DNA from: Elusimicrobiota bacterium
GTDB taxonomy: Bacteria; Elusimicrobiota; Elusimicrobia; JACQPE01
DNA length: 37,690 nucleotides
Assembly (NCBI GenBank): GCA_016207685.1
Contig: JACQPE010000131.1
Span: 1 to 37,690 of the forward strand
Direction of reading: 5' to 3'
A program made the translations under genes and the position numbers. Under the pieces are notes generated by a model. It saw only the letters and a program-made list of their open reading frames with translations. It made no database searches and had not been told where the DNA came from. Below are positions 17,663 through 27,767 of the stretch, piece after piece (position 1 is the first letter of the stretch; each line of letters opens with the position of its first letter).

Positions 17663-19516
17663 TCACTCCTCATGAACGCCAATGAATGCGGGGTAAGCAG
17701 TTTGAAGCCGGGAAATGTCACCTATCCACAAGCCGTCGGGGTTTTGTTTGAATCCCAAACCGGCGTAAAAATTCTGGACCTGATTGTTCTTTGCGGTGGG
17801 CAAATACTCCCCTTCCAAGCATGTTGCGCCCCCGACGCGAGCATCGCGCGCAATCTTGGCCAGCATGACCGTTTCGATTTGACGGCCGATGACCCGGCAG
17901 CTTAATAGAAAGGTGTCAATACGCCAAGCGGCGCCCTGCTTAAATACAATGGCGGCGCCAATGAGGCCATTATCGCCAAAGCGGTCTTTGGCCCCAACGG
18001 CATAGAGCCGATAAAGCGGCGACCGGCGCATTTGCTCCAATTGTTTTTCATTATAGCGCCTGGTGGTCAAATTGAATTGATTGGTGCGCTGGGTCAATTG
18101 CGCCAGCCGGGGGAGACTGAAATCGTCAGCCGGTTTGATTTCTACCTCCATCTCCAAGGAAGCCAAAAATTTCTCCATTGAACCGGAGGATCGCTTGAGA
18201 TCATCGCGGCGGCGTTCGCTGAGGTAAAGTTGGGGACGGCGACGGTCTTCTTCGGTCAGCGCAAGGCTGTCCCAATCGGTCATTTCCTCAAGAGTCACAC
18301 GATAAAGGGAGGCATCATGGGGGAGATCTACGGTCAAAATTTCCGGTAGAAATTGGCGCACCAACAAACGCTCGGCAGGATTATCGTCAAGATAAATCAT
18401 GCTGTCTAATCCGATGTTAAGTTCATTGGAAATTTGTTCAAGATTTTTCACTTTATCATTCCAGTTGATCTTGACACTGGAAAAATCATCTTCTTTGAGA
18501 ATCATATAGGGGTGGGTTCGAATGACTGACATCGCTTCCTCAAAATTGTTGCGGCTGTTGATGGCCAGGATGAGACCGCGATCTTTCAGGGATTTGATAA
18601 AAAATTGAAAATCTCGATAGGCGTTACCCGGAGGACCAGTATCAAGGTCAATCCCATGGGCGCCGTCTTCTCCCAGAATCCCCCCCCAGAGCGTATTGTC
18701 AAGATCCAAAACTAGGCATTTCTTATTAAGGCTCTTCAAGGGTTTGATATAACGCATATAGACTCTTGCCAAAAAGGCCATAAAATCGTCGGCTAAGTAA
18801 ATTTTTGCCATATACCACATCTTCGGATTGCGAACGCGTGATTTCCCGAAGTAACCGGCCCACGAATCAAAGTCCAGGATATGGACCTGGGAATTATCGG
18901 AGAGCCGAGAGGAGACAATTTTATTGTAAAGCCTGACGCAATCGCCGGGACTTCCCTCAATTTTATTTTCAAGAATGCCATAAGGCGAAATCGCCGGGGT
19001 CATCAAATTATGAACGAGCGCAGATCCTGAGGATTGTCGACAGAAATGATCAATCAAATCAGAAAATTTTTGCGCGGACTCTTCGACAATTTTTTGTTTC
19101 TTGGGAACTTCAATCCGGAACGGACTTTCCAATACCGGGCCAAGCATGGCCTCGGCATGCGCTGCGATAATGAGCAAGTCGGGTTGAAATTGATAGAGTC
19201 CGCTGGTTTGGCCGATAATTTCCTGGACATATTGACCAAAACCGGCAATGTAAAATTTAGGCAAAAGACCGATCCGGACGCATTCAAAATAGAGATAGCC
19301 GGCCATCGCGTCAAAAGTATAGGTGCTCAAGATGGCAATTTTTAATCGTTTTGGCGCTTCGATTTCCATGCGATCCGTGGCAGGGCTCAAGAGATCATAA
19401 AAGTCGCAATAGGTGACGGGAGACGAGTCGGACGAAAGGGCCTCCAGCGCGACGGTGATGGCTCCGGGTATGTCGCCGTCATTAATTCGCCGTTCACAGT
19501 CTCTTAGTTGATCCAT
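17663..19516 (-). CDS. FkbH-like HAD-IIIC protein with C-terminal GNAT-like domain
   Basis: KKCLVLDLDNTLWGGILGEDG; DSMIYLDDNPAERLLVRQFLPEI; LAQLTQRTNQFNLTTRRY. Confidence 0.92.
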   Translation of the reverse strand: MDQLRDCERRINDGDIPGAITVALEALSSDSSPVTYCDFYDLLSPATDRMEIEAPKRLKIAILSTYTFDAMAGYLYFECVRIGLLPKFYIAGFGQYVQEIIGQTSGLYQFQPDLLIIAAHAEAMLGPVLESPFRIEVPKKQKIVEESAQKFSDLIDHFCRQSSGSALVHNLMTPAISPYGILENKIEGSPGDCVRLYNKIVSSRLSDNSQVHILDFDSWAGYFGKSRVRNPKMWYMAKIYLADDFMAFLARVYMRYIKPLKSLNKKCLVLDLDNTLWGGILGEDGAHGIDLDTGPPGNAYRDFQFFIKSLKDRGLILAINSRNNFEEAMSVIRTHPYMILKEDDFSSVKINWNDKVKNLEQISNELNIGLDSMIYLDDNPAERLLVRQFLPEILTVDLPHDASLYRVTLEEMTDWDSLALTEEDRRRPQLYLSERRRDDLKRSSGSMEKFLASLEMEVEIKPADDFSLPRLAQLTQRTNQFNLTTRRYNEKQLEQMRRSPLYRLYAVGAKDRFGDNGLIGAAIVFKQGAAWRIDTFLLSCRVIGRQIETVMLAKIARDARVGGATCLEGEYLPTAKNNQVQNFYAGLGFKQNPDGLWIGDISRLQTAYPAFIGVHEE

Positions 19517-19566
19517 AAAATTAAAAATAGTTCAGTTTAAACAGCATCGCCGCTAGTTTGAATGAA

Positions 19567-20685
19567 TTAAGCGTCATCGTAATCGCCCAGGCTTAAAGAC
19601 CAATCAGATAAGAGCGGCAATGATATCTTGATTTCTGAAGAATACGACCGCAGCGCAACGGCAAAAGATTTGGGGCGCATCGGTTCGGGACACGCGATAA
19701 AGCCAAATTTTTTCAAGATGGGCGCCAAATGGTGCCGGGGGGTAGTCAGACACCCGGAAACGATGGCTCCGCTTTGCCGGCCATCATCAAGGGACTTGAG
19801 CAACAACGCCTGGAGCGCCTCGCGCCCTTCCTGGTCCAGGCGGTGCGAGCCATCCATAATCTGCCAAGCCTTAAAGCCGAATGTTATTTGATCAATTCCC
19901 GCAATCCACGCCAAAAGCTCCTCGCCCTTATATGCCGCCAAAAAACTGTACGATCGGGTGGGACACCGAAGGAACCGCCAGGTCAACCGAGAAGAATCTT
20001 TAGAAACCGACCACGGAAAATGGGGCGCGATTGATTTCCAAAGATCGTCCCATCGGGCATCCAATTGAGTGAGTCTCTCTATTTTGATCGGCGGTTTTGG
20101 CGATCGGGACCGGTGAAATTGATCAACGGCGCGGCCCAGTTCGTTAAAAATGCGGCCAAAAACATCCGGTAAAGAAAATTTTGTTTTTATGGATTCGCCA
20201 AGCTGAAGAAAAGGATAAAGCCAAAGCGTCGCATGACCCAAATTTTCAAAATTCAAAAATTTTAAAAAAATGGGATAAGAAATTCTGTTGGGAAGACAAA
20301 AAGTGAACGGGATTCTACGGCGAGCGCATTCATTAAATGCGTTTTCGCACAGATCCACAAAGAGCAGACTTCGATTCCGGAATTCCGGCTTGACGATGCT
20401 ATGAGTCGAGTATGTTCCCTTGATCTTTTTTCCCTGAATATTGACATCAACGGGAATTACGGCATTGGCGCCGACAATTTCTCCCGACGCTGTTTTAGCG
20501 ATTTGGGTCCAGGCCTTCCCAGCTGGGTTGTCTTCGTATTGCCAGCGAAGGTAGCTCTCTTGGGCCATGTCCGAATTGTTGGGAAATAGGGAAAGAAGCC
20601 GGCCCAGCTCTTTAAAATTTTGAAAATTGAATGCTTCAATGGTGAGCGCTTCGGCGGCTTTGGCCGTTTGATTTAACCGGCTCAT
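19567..20685 (-). CDS. GNAT-family acetyltransferase-like protein
   Basis: ESYLRWQYEDNPAGKAWTQIAKTASGEIVGANAVIPV; VKPEFRNRSLLFVDLC; start at MSRLNQT (ATGA overlap with the upstream GT39). Confidence 0.7.
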   Translation of the reverse strand: MSRLNQTAKAAEALTIEAFNFQNFKELGRLLSLFPNNSDMAQESYLRWQYEDNPAGKAWTQIAKTASGEIVGANAVIPVDVNIQGKKIKGTYSTHSIVKPEFRNRSLLFVDLCENAFNECARRRIPFTFCLPNRISYPIFLKFLNFENLGHATLWLYPFLQLGESIKTKFSLPDVFGRIFNELGRAVDQFHRSRSPKPPIKIERLTQLDARWDDLWKSIAPHFPWSVSKDSSRLTWRFLRCPTRSYSFLAAYKGEELLAWIAGIDQITFGFKAWQIMDGSHRLDQEGREALQALLLKSLDDGRQSGAIVSGCLTTPRHHLAPILKKFGFIACPEPMRPKSFAVALRSYSSEIKISLPLLSDWSLSLGDYDDA

Positions 20686-22112
20686 ACGACGGTGGAAGAG
20701 AATTTTTTGATGCTTTGGAGACATTGGACAATGCCTTGGGAACCCAGAATGATCAAGGGGAAATAACCGGGAAGCAAAAATCGGAATTCACAATGCATGG
20801 GCACGTGGCTCAAGAGGTAGTAAAGCGTAATCCCGGCCAGGGCCACCATCATGTTTTTGGTCTCCGGTGAATACTCTTCGGTGAAGTTTCTAAACGCAGC
20901 CATGCCCGCGAACCATAAAATTAACCATAAAAATTTATACATGATGGGAACGATAAACTCGATGGGGTATTCTTGGGCATAGTCAAATTTTCCCGTTTTG
21001 CCAAGAAGCTGACGGTAATACCGGGTGTACGTTTTCTCAAAAGGCATTAGGGTCGGCATTAAGGAGGTCAGGGTTCGCTTAAGAACGACCGAGAAATACC
21101 AAAAGGGGTCAGCCCTGACGAATTTAAAAAATTCTTGAATGCAAGCCTTATTAAATTCAACGGATGTTTTGGGGTAAGTCACCCCTTTGTCGCGTATATA
21201 TTTCTTGAGCCATTCCTCCGATGGCTCAAGACCCCATTTGTTGGGATAGTCGGCTAACCCCACGAGGAGATTGGCGCCATAGGTCGGTGAAAAAAGCGTA
21301 AGTTTTCCGAATCGTTCGTAATTTCGAAGTCCCCAAAAAAGAACGACGAGCAATGCCATGGCTTGCATCATAAGGGTCGTCTTGATTGTTTTGGCGAGGC
21401 TTCGCGTAAAAATGAGCGATGAGCCTAGAATGAAAGGTAAAAAAAATGGCTCTTGGCGGACAAGGCTGGCGATACCGGCGACCAGCCCGGATGAAACCAT
21501 GGCGGCAAGGGACTTGTTCTTCAATCCATACCAGAATAGACCGGCGCCGGCAAGCAATGGGAAGGCGCCCTGGGCGTCATGCGTTGTCACAATGGACAGC
21601 GTCGCGTGAGGCAGGCTTAGGGCGTAGATAAATCCCCCCAGAAGTCCGGCCCTGGGGCCGAATAATTCACGACCGAGCCACCAGGTGATAAGGGCGGCCA
21701 GCAAATCCAGCAGACAGAATAAAAACTGTGAATAAACAAATTTCTTATGGCCGAAAATTTTCCATGTGAGGGCAAGAATGAAGCTGTATCCCGGAGGCCT
21801 GCCTTGGAATGGTTCCAAGCGAGACGCATCATGGGCAGACGAAGGAATTTCTTCAAAGAGTTCCAGGCGGGGCCGCATCGGATCGGGTTTGATGTATTCT
21901 TCATTGAGAATTTTCAGGTAGAGCGGGTCCATGACAAGGCCGCGTCCTTCATTAATGTTTCTGGCGACTTCCGCGAGTTTGAATCCCGTGGAAATTCCGT
22001 AATCAATTTTTCTCGCGGTGAAAAAGACGGCTGTTCGCACGACCAGCGCCGTGGCGATCATCAGCAGGAACGCGCGCCGGCTGGAAAAAAAATTATCGGT
22101 CAACTGAAGCAT
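20682..22112 (-). CDS. GT39-like membrane glycosyltransferase
   Basis: FQGRPPGYSFILALTWKIFGHKKFVYSQFLF; ELFGPRAGLLGGFIYAL; LVRQEPFFLPFILG; many TM segments. Confidence 0.85.
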   Translation of the reverse strand: MLQLTDNFFSSRRAFLLMIATALVVRTAVFFTARKIDYGISTGFKLAEVARNINEGRGLVMDPLYLKILNEEYIKPDPMRPRLELFEEIPSSAHDASRLEPFQGRPPGYSFILALTWKIFGHKKFVYSQFLFCLLDLLAALITWWLGRELFGPRAGLLGGFIYALSLPHATLSIVTTHDAQGAFPLLAGAGLFWYGLKNKSLAAMVSSGLVAGIASLVRQEPFFLPFILGSSLIFTRSLAKTIKTTLMMQAMALLVVLFWGLRNYERFGKLTLFSPTYGANLLVGLADYPNKWGLEPSEEWLKKYIRDKGVTYPKTSVEFNKACIQEFFKFVRADPFWYFSVVLKRTLTSLMPTLMPFEKTYTRYYRQLLGKTGKFDYAQEYPIEFIVPIMYKFLWLILWFAGMAAFRNFTEEYSPETKNMMVALAGITLYYLLSHVPMHCEFRFLLPGYFPLIILGSQGIVQCLQSIKKFSSTVV

Positions 22113-23061
22113 TGACGGCGGCTTTGTGGTTTTGAAAACCAAGCCGGGAATCAACAATGTAGAGAGGCCTGCGCTTGACCTCTTCGTAAATACGGCCGAT
22201 ATATTCGCCGATGATGCCCAAAAATGTCAACTGCATTCCACCGATCAAAAAAATTCCAACCATGATTGATGTCCAGCCCACGGGCGCCGTATCGGTAAAG
22301 TAATAACGGTAGACGGCATCAAAGGCGAGAAATGCGCCCAACAGAGAGAGGCCAAGTCCCACCGCCGTGACGACCCTGATGGGATAGTAGGAAAATGAAA
22401 AGATGCCGTTGATGGCAAGATTAGCAAGCTTCATAAAGGTGTATTTGCTCCGCCCGTGGAGACGAGGCCGGACTTGGTAGACAATGGTGGTTGATCGAAA
22501 TCCAACCCATGAAATAAGGCCGCGCAAAAACCGCTGCCGCTCCTCAAACTTTAACAAGGGCTCCAGCGCCCTTCGATCGATCAAGCGAAAGTCAGCCATG
22601 CCGTATTCCAATTGCGCTCCCCCGAAAAGATTGATTAGCCGGTAAACGGTTTTGATGGCCCATTCTTTGAAATAGCCGGCCCCCTCGGGATTGTCTCGCT
22701 TGGTGTAGACGATATCAAACCCCTCCCGCCACTTGGCCACCAGCTTGGGAATAAATTCGGGGGGATGCTGGAGGTCGCCATCCATGGTGATAATCGCCTG
22801 TCCCTGCGCATGATCAAGGCCCGCCGTAAAGGCTATTTGATGGCCAAAATTACGGGAAAAACGAATCAATTTAACCGAAGGGTCTTTGAGATGAAAATTG
22901 CCGATCAGGGACGCGGTCTGGTCATTGCTGCCGTCATCGACAAAAATGATTTCATAGCCGCCCTCCAGGTTTTTTAAGACGGCGGTTAAATTTTGATAAA
23001 AAACCGGCAATACTTCTTCTTCATTGTAAAGGGGAACGACGATCGTATAAACGGGATTCAT
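22093..23061 (-). CDS. GT2 glycosyltransferase, DPM1/GtrB-like with C-terminal TM helices
   Basis: YTIVVPLYNEEEVLPVFYQNL; IIFVDDGSNDQT; RNFGHQIAFTAGLDHAQGQAIITMDGDLQHPPE; LGIIGEYIGRIYEEVKRRPLY. Confidence 0.95.
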   Translation of the reverse strand: MNPVYTIVVPLYNEEEVLPVFYQNLTAVLKNLEGGYEIIFVDDGSNDQTASLIGNFHLKDPSVKLIRFSRNFGHQIAFTAGLDHAQGQAIITMDGDLQHPPEFIPKLVAKWREGFDIVYTKRDNPEGAGYFKEWAIKTVYRLINLFGGAQLEYGMADFRLIDRRALEPLLKFEERQRFLRGLISWVGFRSTTIVYQVRPRLHGRSKYTFMKLANLAINGIFSFSYYPIRVVTAVGLGLSLLGAFLAFDAVYRYYFTDTAPVGWTSIMVGIFLIGGMQLTFLGIIGEYIGRIYEEVKRRPLYIVDSRLGFQNHKAAVNASVDR

Positions 23062-23198
23062 GCCGTCATGAGTATCCAAAATTTATCGAATATCCCGCAA
23101 TCAACCGGAGTAATTTAAATTTTGGCCGTGGGACCTTTCCGTTAAAAAGCAATGACCAAAGCCCCCGAATGAATGGCATTGCGTTGACAAAGGGCTCT

Positions 23199-24110
23199 TT
23201 AAGAGGCGCTATGGCCGCCAAATTCGTGCCGCAGGGCGTTGATCAATTTTCTTGAGTACATTTGGGATTTCTGGGAGGCCAAACGTTCAAATAGAGCCAT
23301 GGTAATAACAGGCAAATGTTGTCCCAGTCCAGTGGCCTCAATGACGGACCATCGAGCCTCGCCGCCGTCATCAATGGCATCTTTGGCGACTCGAGAAAGG
23401 TCCTGGTCTTTGGCAAGCACGCGCGCAATCAGCTCCAAAATCCATGAACGCACAATGCTCGCTTGGCACCATAGGCGAGCCACATCCTTGACGGCGATAG
23501 GGTAGGGGGCTTGACGCAGCAGTTCAAAACCCTCGGCATAGCTTTGGAGCAGACCATATTCAATGGCGTTATGAATCATCTTTACGTAGTGGCCGGCGCC
23601 CGCGGGACCGCAATAAAGAAGTCCTCCGGGGACTGCCAAGGCCTCGAAGAGAAATAAAGCTTGCCGGAAAATCTTCGCATCTCCCCCGATCATCAGACAG
23701 TAGCCTGAATCGGCGCCGCCGATGCCGCCGCTAATGCCGGCATCAAGATATCCGATGTTCCGGCTGTTGAACTCTTGAAATCTTCGACGGCTGTCTTGAT
23801 AGTGGGAGTTTCCTCCATCAATGATAATGTCTCCGGGCCCAAGGAGATTCGTTATATCCTTAAGGATCGCGTCAACGGCCGAGTGCGGGAGCATGAGCCA
23901 TAAAATTTTTGGGTGACCCAGGGATCGGGTCAATTCCACAAGGGAGTTCCGTGTTCCGAAGCCGGACTTTATTGCTTGGCGCTGTTGTTTTGGAGATTGG
24001 TCCCAAACAGCCGCATTAATGTTGGATTGTCGAAATCTCCGGGCGATTCCTGAACCCATTTTCCCGAAACCGATAATTTCGATATTGGGAGGGGCTTTGA
24101 GTTTTTTCAT
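23199..24110 (-). CDS. gnd: 6-phosphogluconate dehydrogenase (decarboxylating)-like
   Basis: IEIIGFGKMGSGIARRF; IIIDGGNSHYQDSRRR; YLDAGISGGIGGADSGYCLMIGG; GAGHYVKMIHNAIEYGLLQSYAEGFELL. Confidence 0.92.
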   Translation of the reverse strand: MKKLKAPPNIEIIGFGKMGSGIARRFRQSNINAAVWDQSPKQQRQAIKSGFGTRNSLVELTRSLGHPKILWLMLPHSAVDAILKDITNLLGPGDIIIDGGNSHYQDSRRRFQEFNSRNIGYLDAGISGGIGGADSGYCLMIGGDAKIFRQALFLFEALAVPGGLLYCGPAGAGHYVKMIHNAIEYGLLQSYAEGFELLRQAPYPIAVKDVARLWCQASIVRSWILELIARVLAKDQDLSRVAKDAIDDGGEARWSVIEATGLGQHLPVITMALFERLASQKSQMYSRKLINALRHEFGGHSAS

Positions 24111-25603
24111 GGCCTGCCCATCATCTTAAGATTTTTTTCATTTAACTGTTCGTTGACTTGGACAAATTGCTCCAAGCCTCGCCTTAAAGCCGAAAAATTT
24201 TTTTTCTTGGGGCGTATTATCCTATCAATGGGGCACGGGAAACTCCGGAGGGTTCTTTGTTCAAAGATATGAATAGCCCACAGCGCGGCGCCGCGGGCAG
24301 AAGGTTCGACAATGGCCGACGTTTCCAAAGGAATTTCAAGAGAATCCGATAACGCGTCGGCCCAAAAGGGTAAAATTCGGACAGCCCCGCCTGAAAGTAT
24401 GACCCTGTCAATCTTTTGAATTTTTATCAGAGTTTGGTAAACAAGCGCCAATTGATGGTTAATTCCTTGCCAGCAGGCGTGCAGAAGACGCCGGTGATCC
24501 GGTGGATTTTGGATACCGAAGATGGCTCCCGTCGCCCATGGATTCCAATGCGCGCTTCTTTCTCCAAAGAAATTCGGTAGCGCGATGGGGAACCGGGGAG
24601 TTGGATTTTCCTTGTGGGCTTGCGCGATTTCATTCTTGACGCGTATTGTTGACATGTTGAATAAACGGCTAAGAAACTCAATGAGATTGCCTCCGCAGTT
24701 GAGAGCGCCGCCGAGCACCGGCTCCGCGGCGTTTAATTGGTAGAGCCAAAGTTCGGGCGGAATCATCGTTGGTTTCGCCATTACTCGAATGGCGGCGGAT
24801 GTTCCCACGTTCAAAACGGCCGTCGCTCCATCAAGGCTCCCCACGCCTAAATTCTGCGCGGCGCCATCGCCAATGGGCATAGCCCAGAATGCCGGCGCCA
24901 ACGAAGGCCAACGGCGTTTAAACTCCTTGCGGAGATTGTCGCAAGTTTTTTGTTCGGTAACAATTCTAGGCAGGCGGCCGGCGGTGAGGCGCGCCGCGCT
25001 CATTAACGTCGGGTCCCAGGAGCCCGTCCGGCGGTCAAACATCCCCGTGGCGGAGGCGATGGAAACGCTCGTCGCGTTTTCATCAAAAAGTTTCAACCAT
25101 AAATAATCCCCCAGGCTCATCCAGTGGCGTATTTTTAAAAATAAAGCCTTATGATTGTTAAAAAACCAAAGAAGCCTCGCTGGAAAATAACATGAGTGAA
25201 TCCGGCAGCCCGTTCGTTGATGTATCTTGATCTCCGGCAATTGCCGGCGCAAAATGAGACATTCCTCAGCGGCGCGCGTATCCGACCAGGATAAAAGAGG
25301 CGTTAAGGCATGAAAATTATCGTTTAAACCGATTAGGCTGTGCCAAAATGTGGCCAGGCCGACAGCCTCGATGCGATAGTTTTCCTTTTTGACGGTTTTT
25401 TCGATCATATCGAGAATATCAGAAAATGCGGCAAAAAGAAATTCGGAGTTGATTTCGACCCGGCCGCCTTCAACATTAACCGTTCGGTAAGCTCGGATCG
25501 CATGCGGCCCGGCGGCCATCCCGTCCGACCACCGGTAAATGCCCGCCCTAATTCCGGATGAGCCGATATCAATGCCAAGCGCAAACCGGTTATCCGCCAT
25601 CAT
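24107..25603 (-). CDS. FGGY-family carbohydrate kinase, gluconokinase-like
   Basis: FALGIDIGSSGIRAGIY; LLSWSDTRAAEE; IGDGAAQNLGVGSLDGATAVLNVGTSAAIRV; VILSGGAVRILPFWADALSDSLEIPLE. Overlaps the gnd start by ATGA. Confidence 0.88.
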   Translation of the reverse strand: MMADNRFALGIDIGSSGIRAGIYRWSDGMAAGPHAIRAYRTVNVEGGRVEINSEFLFAAFSDILDMIEKTVKKENYRIEAVGLATFWHSLIGLNDNFHALTPLLSWSDTRAAEECLILRRQLPEIKIHQRTGCRIHSCYFPARLLWFFNNHKALFLKIRHWMSLGDYLWLKLFDENATSVSIASATGMFDRRTGSWDPTLMSAARLTAGRLPRIVTEQKTCDNLRKEFKRRWPSLAPAFWAMPIGDGAAQNLGVGSLDGATAVLNVGTSAAIRVMAKPTMIPPELWLYQLNAAEPVLGGALNCGGNLIEFLSRLFNMSTIRVKNEIAQAHKENPTPRFPIALPNFFGERSAHWNPWATGAIFGIQNPPDHRRLLHACWQGINHQLALVYQTLIKIQKIDRVILSGGAVRILPFWADALSDSLEIPLETSAIVEPSARGAALWAIHIFEQRTLRSFPCPIDRIIRPKKKNFSALRRGLEQFVQVNEQLNEKNLKMMGRP

Positions 25604-26559
25604 GATCGCCTAGGCGCCAGGGCTTTTAATGCTCCATGCCAGAATCCGGCGACAATTGCCAGATGGATTAAGATCGTGAGGGCGACGGCTTTTATGTAAA
25701 AGAAAATTCCCTTTTTTAACAGGCGCCATTGAGCGGCGTGAAGAATGCCCGCATAAATCAAAAATAAAAACGGCAATGCCCTTGGAGCGGCGAGGGCCAT
25801 GACTGCCAGTAAAAAATGCCCCACCAAAAAAAGGCCAATGGCCGGTATTTTTAGGTAGATTCGAGCCAACCGGACGGTGTTCCAGCCGGTAAAAATTCTT
25901 GTCCTGTATTTGTATTTGAGAAATTCCCCCAGGGACGGCGGGTAACGGTCATGCCGGATACATAACTCCGGTATGTTCCAGCAGGCGACCCCAAATTTTT
26001 GAACTCTGTAAAAAAATTCGACGTCATCAGCGTGCCAGTCAATGGTCTCATTGAATTTTCCCACTTGCTGAAATAAGGACCGGGTGACAAAGCAATTGCA
26101 TAGCGGCACATCATAAAAGGGAACCTGTTTTTCGGATGTCAAAACATGAGCCTGAAGGCCCTCAACGATCAAGCTGCTGCTGGCCGCGGCAGCCAAGCCG
26201 GCGGCCGCCGTCATGATTTTTGGTGTTTCCGGACCAGTGAAGACGACGCGCCCCTTCTGATATTGCTCCCAGGCGTTTTCCAGCCAATCGGGAGGGACGA
26301 CGGCGTCATCATCAAGAAAACCCAAAAGCCGGCCCTTGGCCTGAAAAATTCCCAGGTTGCGGCGGATTGAAGGATGCTTAGGCAGGCAGGGAACAAGGAA
26401 AACATTGGGTTCAGTCGCCGCTTCCGGCAATGGATGTCCAACGGCAATCACTTCAAACAGGTCCCGATCGATATTTTGCCGGGCTAAACTCCCAAGACAA
26501 TCCGTCAAATCATCCGGAGAAGTTGTCGCGACAATGACCGAAATCAGGGGTATTGACAA
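25600..26559 (-). CDS. GT2-family glycosyltransferase
   Basis: ISVIVATTSPDDLTDCLGSLARQ; GRLLGFLDDDAVVPPDWLE; WHADDVEFFYRV. Confidence 0.9.
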   Translation of the reverse strand: MSIPLISVIVATTSPDDLTDCLGSLARQNIDRDLFEVIAVGHPLPEAATEPNVFLVPCLPKHPSIRRNLGIFQAKGRLLGFLDDDAVVPPDWLENAWEQYQKGRVVFTGPETPKIMTAAAGLAAAASSSLIVEGLQAHVLTSEKQVPFYDVPLCNCFVTRSLFQQVGKFNETIDWHADDVEFFYRVQKFGVACWNIPELCIRHDRYPPSLGEFLKYKYRTRIFTGWNTVRLARIYLKIPAIGLFLVGHFLLAVMALAAPRALPFLFLIYAGILHAAQWRLLKKGIFFYIKAVALTILIHLAIVAGFWHGALKALAPRRS

Positions 26560-26564
26560 TATTG

Positions 26565-27710
26565 CTATAAGTGATTCTTATTAGCCGCTGATGATTCCCC
26601 AAGGCTGCTGCGCCAAGCGATCTTGGCGGCATTTATCATAATCGCCGGAATTAACGCCGGGTTCACCGAAATGCTCGTTTGAATGGCGCAGGACCAAGTG
26701 CAATTGCATTTTCCCGGACCAAGGTATTTGCTCCTGAACTCTTTCATTTTGGATGAATTAATAACGGCACGCAAGTCGTAATTGTGACTTCTAATATTGC
26801 CGACGTTTTCCCAGAGCGGCTCGCAGGGAAAAACATTACCGGCTTCATCCAAAACAACAAGCTGGCCCCCGACATTGCAGTAGCTGCCGACATTTTTCCC
26901 TTGAGATGCCTCTTGCAATAAATCAGTATAGACGAGCTTGGTGGAGCGGACTCCCAATGTATGGAAATCCAATTTTTGGCGCAACGGAACCTCGCTATGG
27001 AGAGCGTCCGCCATTTTCTTAAATTCGGCGATGGATAAAGAGCCGGTCAAACCCGACGCATGCTCTAGTCGCCCGTGAGGATAGGTCAATTGAATTCGAT
27101 CGACATCGAATAGATCGAGAAGCTGCCGCGCAATATCTGGTATACGGTCTTTGTTTTCGGCGATGTAGACCATATTGATTTTGATTTTGATATTTGGACG
27201 GCGTTCCCGCAAAGACGCCATCAGCTTATAGGTTTCTTTGACATGATCAAAAAGATGGGGCACCTTCCTAATTTGATCATGCTCTTCCCCGATGGCATCG
27301 AGAGACATCTGCAGCTCAAATATCGTATTCGGATTGCGGCCGGCCAGCGTTTCATACGCCCGGCTGACCCGGTCCGTAAAAAAACAATTTGATGGAATAT
27401 CAACGACCTTGGTCCGGCAATGATCAATAAAAAGCTGGCAAATCTCCGCAACATCTTCCCGAACGAAAGGTTCACCACCGGAAACCGCCAAGTAATGCAG
27501 GGGGCCGTAGTTCTTGGCAAATTTTTCTATTTCGTCAAGGCGAAGCTCCCTGGCCTTGGCCGTAGGGTTGTCAACCTGGTCGTAGTAAAGGCAAAAATTG
27601 CATTTTGCGTTGCAGCGCGATGTCACGAAAAAAATTAATGTTTGCGGAAGCGTAAACTTCTGCCTAATCGAAAGTGTCGCGGAATCAAAAACCGTTAAAA
27701 AACTACCCAT
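26565..27710 (-). CDS. Radical SAM protein with SPASM-like C-terminal cysteines
   Basis: FVTSRCNAKCNFCLYYDQVDNP (CxxxCxxC); AVSGGEPFVREDV; C-terminal GNVFPCEPL and KCNCTWSC. Confidence 0.92.
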   Translation of the reverse strand: MGSFLTVFDSATLSIRQKFTLPQTLIFFVTSRCNAKCNFCLYYDQVDNPTAKARELRLDEIEKFAKNYGPLHYLAVSGGEPFVREDVAEICQLFIDHCRTKVVDIPSNCFFTDRVSRAYETLAGRNPNTIFELQMSLDAIGEEHDQIRKVPHLFDHVKETYKLMASLRERRPNIKIKINMVYIAENKDRIPDIARQLLDLFDVDRIQLTYPHGRLEHASGLTGSLSIAEFKKMADALHSEVPLRQKLDFHTLGVRSTKLVYTDLLQEASQGKNVGSYCNVGGQLVVLDEAGNVFPCEPLWENVGNIRSHNYDLRAVINSSKMKEFRSKYLGPGKCNCTWSCAIQTSISVNPALIPAIMINAAKIAWRSSLGESSAANKNHL

Positions 27711-27767
27711 ATCATCAATATGGCTTTATATCTCTGATTAGTCAATTAGTTAGGGGTTGCCCTTATT

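Noticed and set aside
23080-23198. Possible terminator between gnd and the DPM1-like GT2 gene
   Set aside because: AGCCC/GGGGCT complementarity exists but with no compact stem followed by a convincing U-tract.
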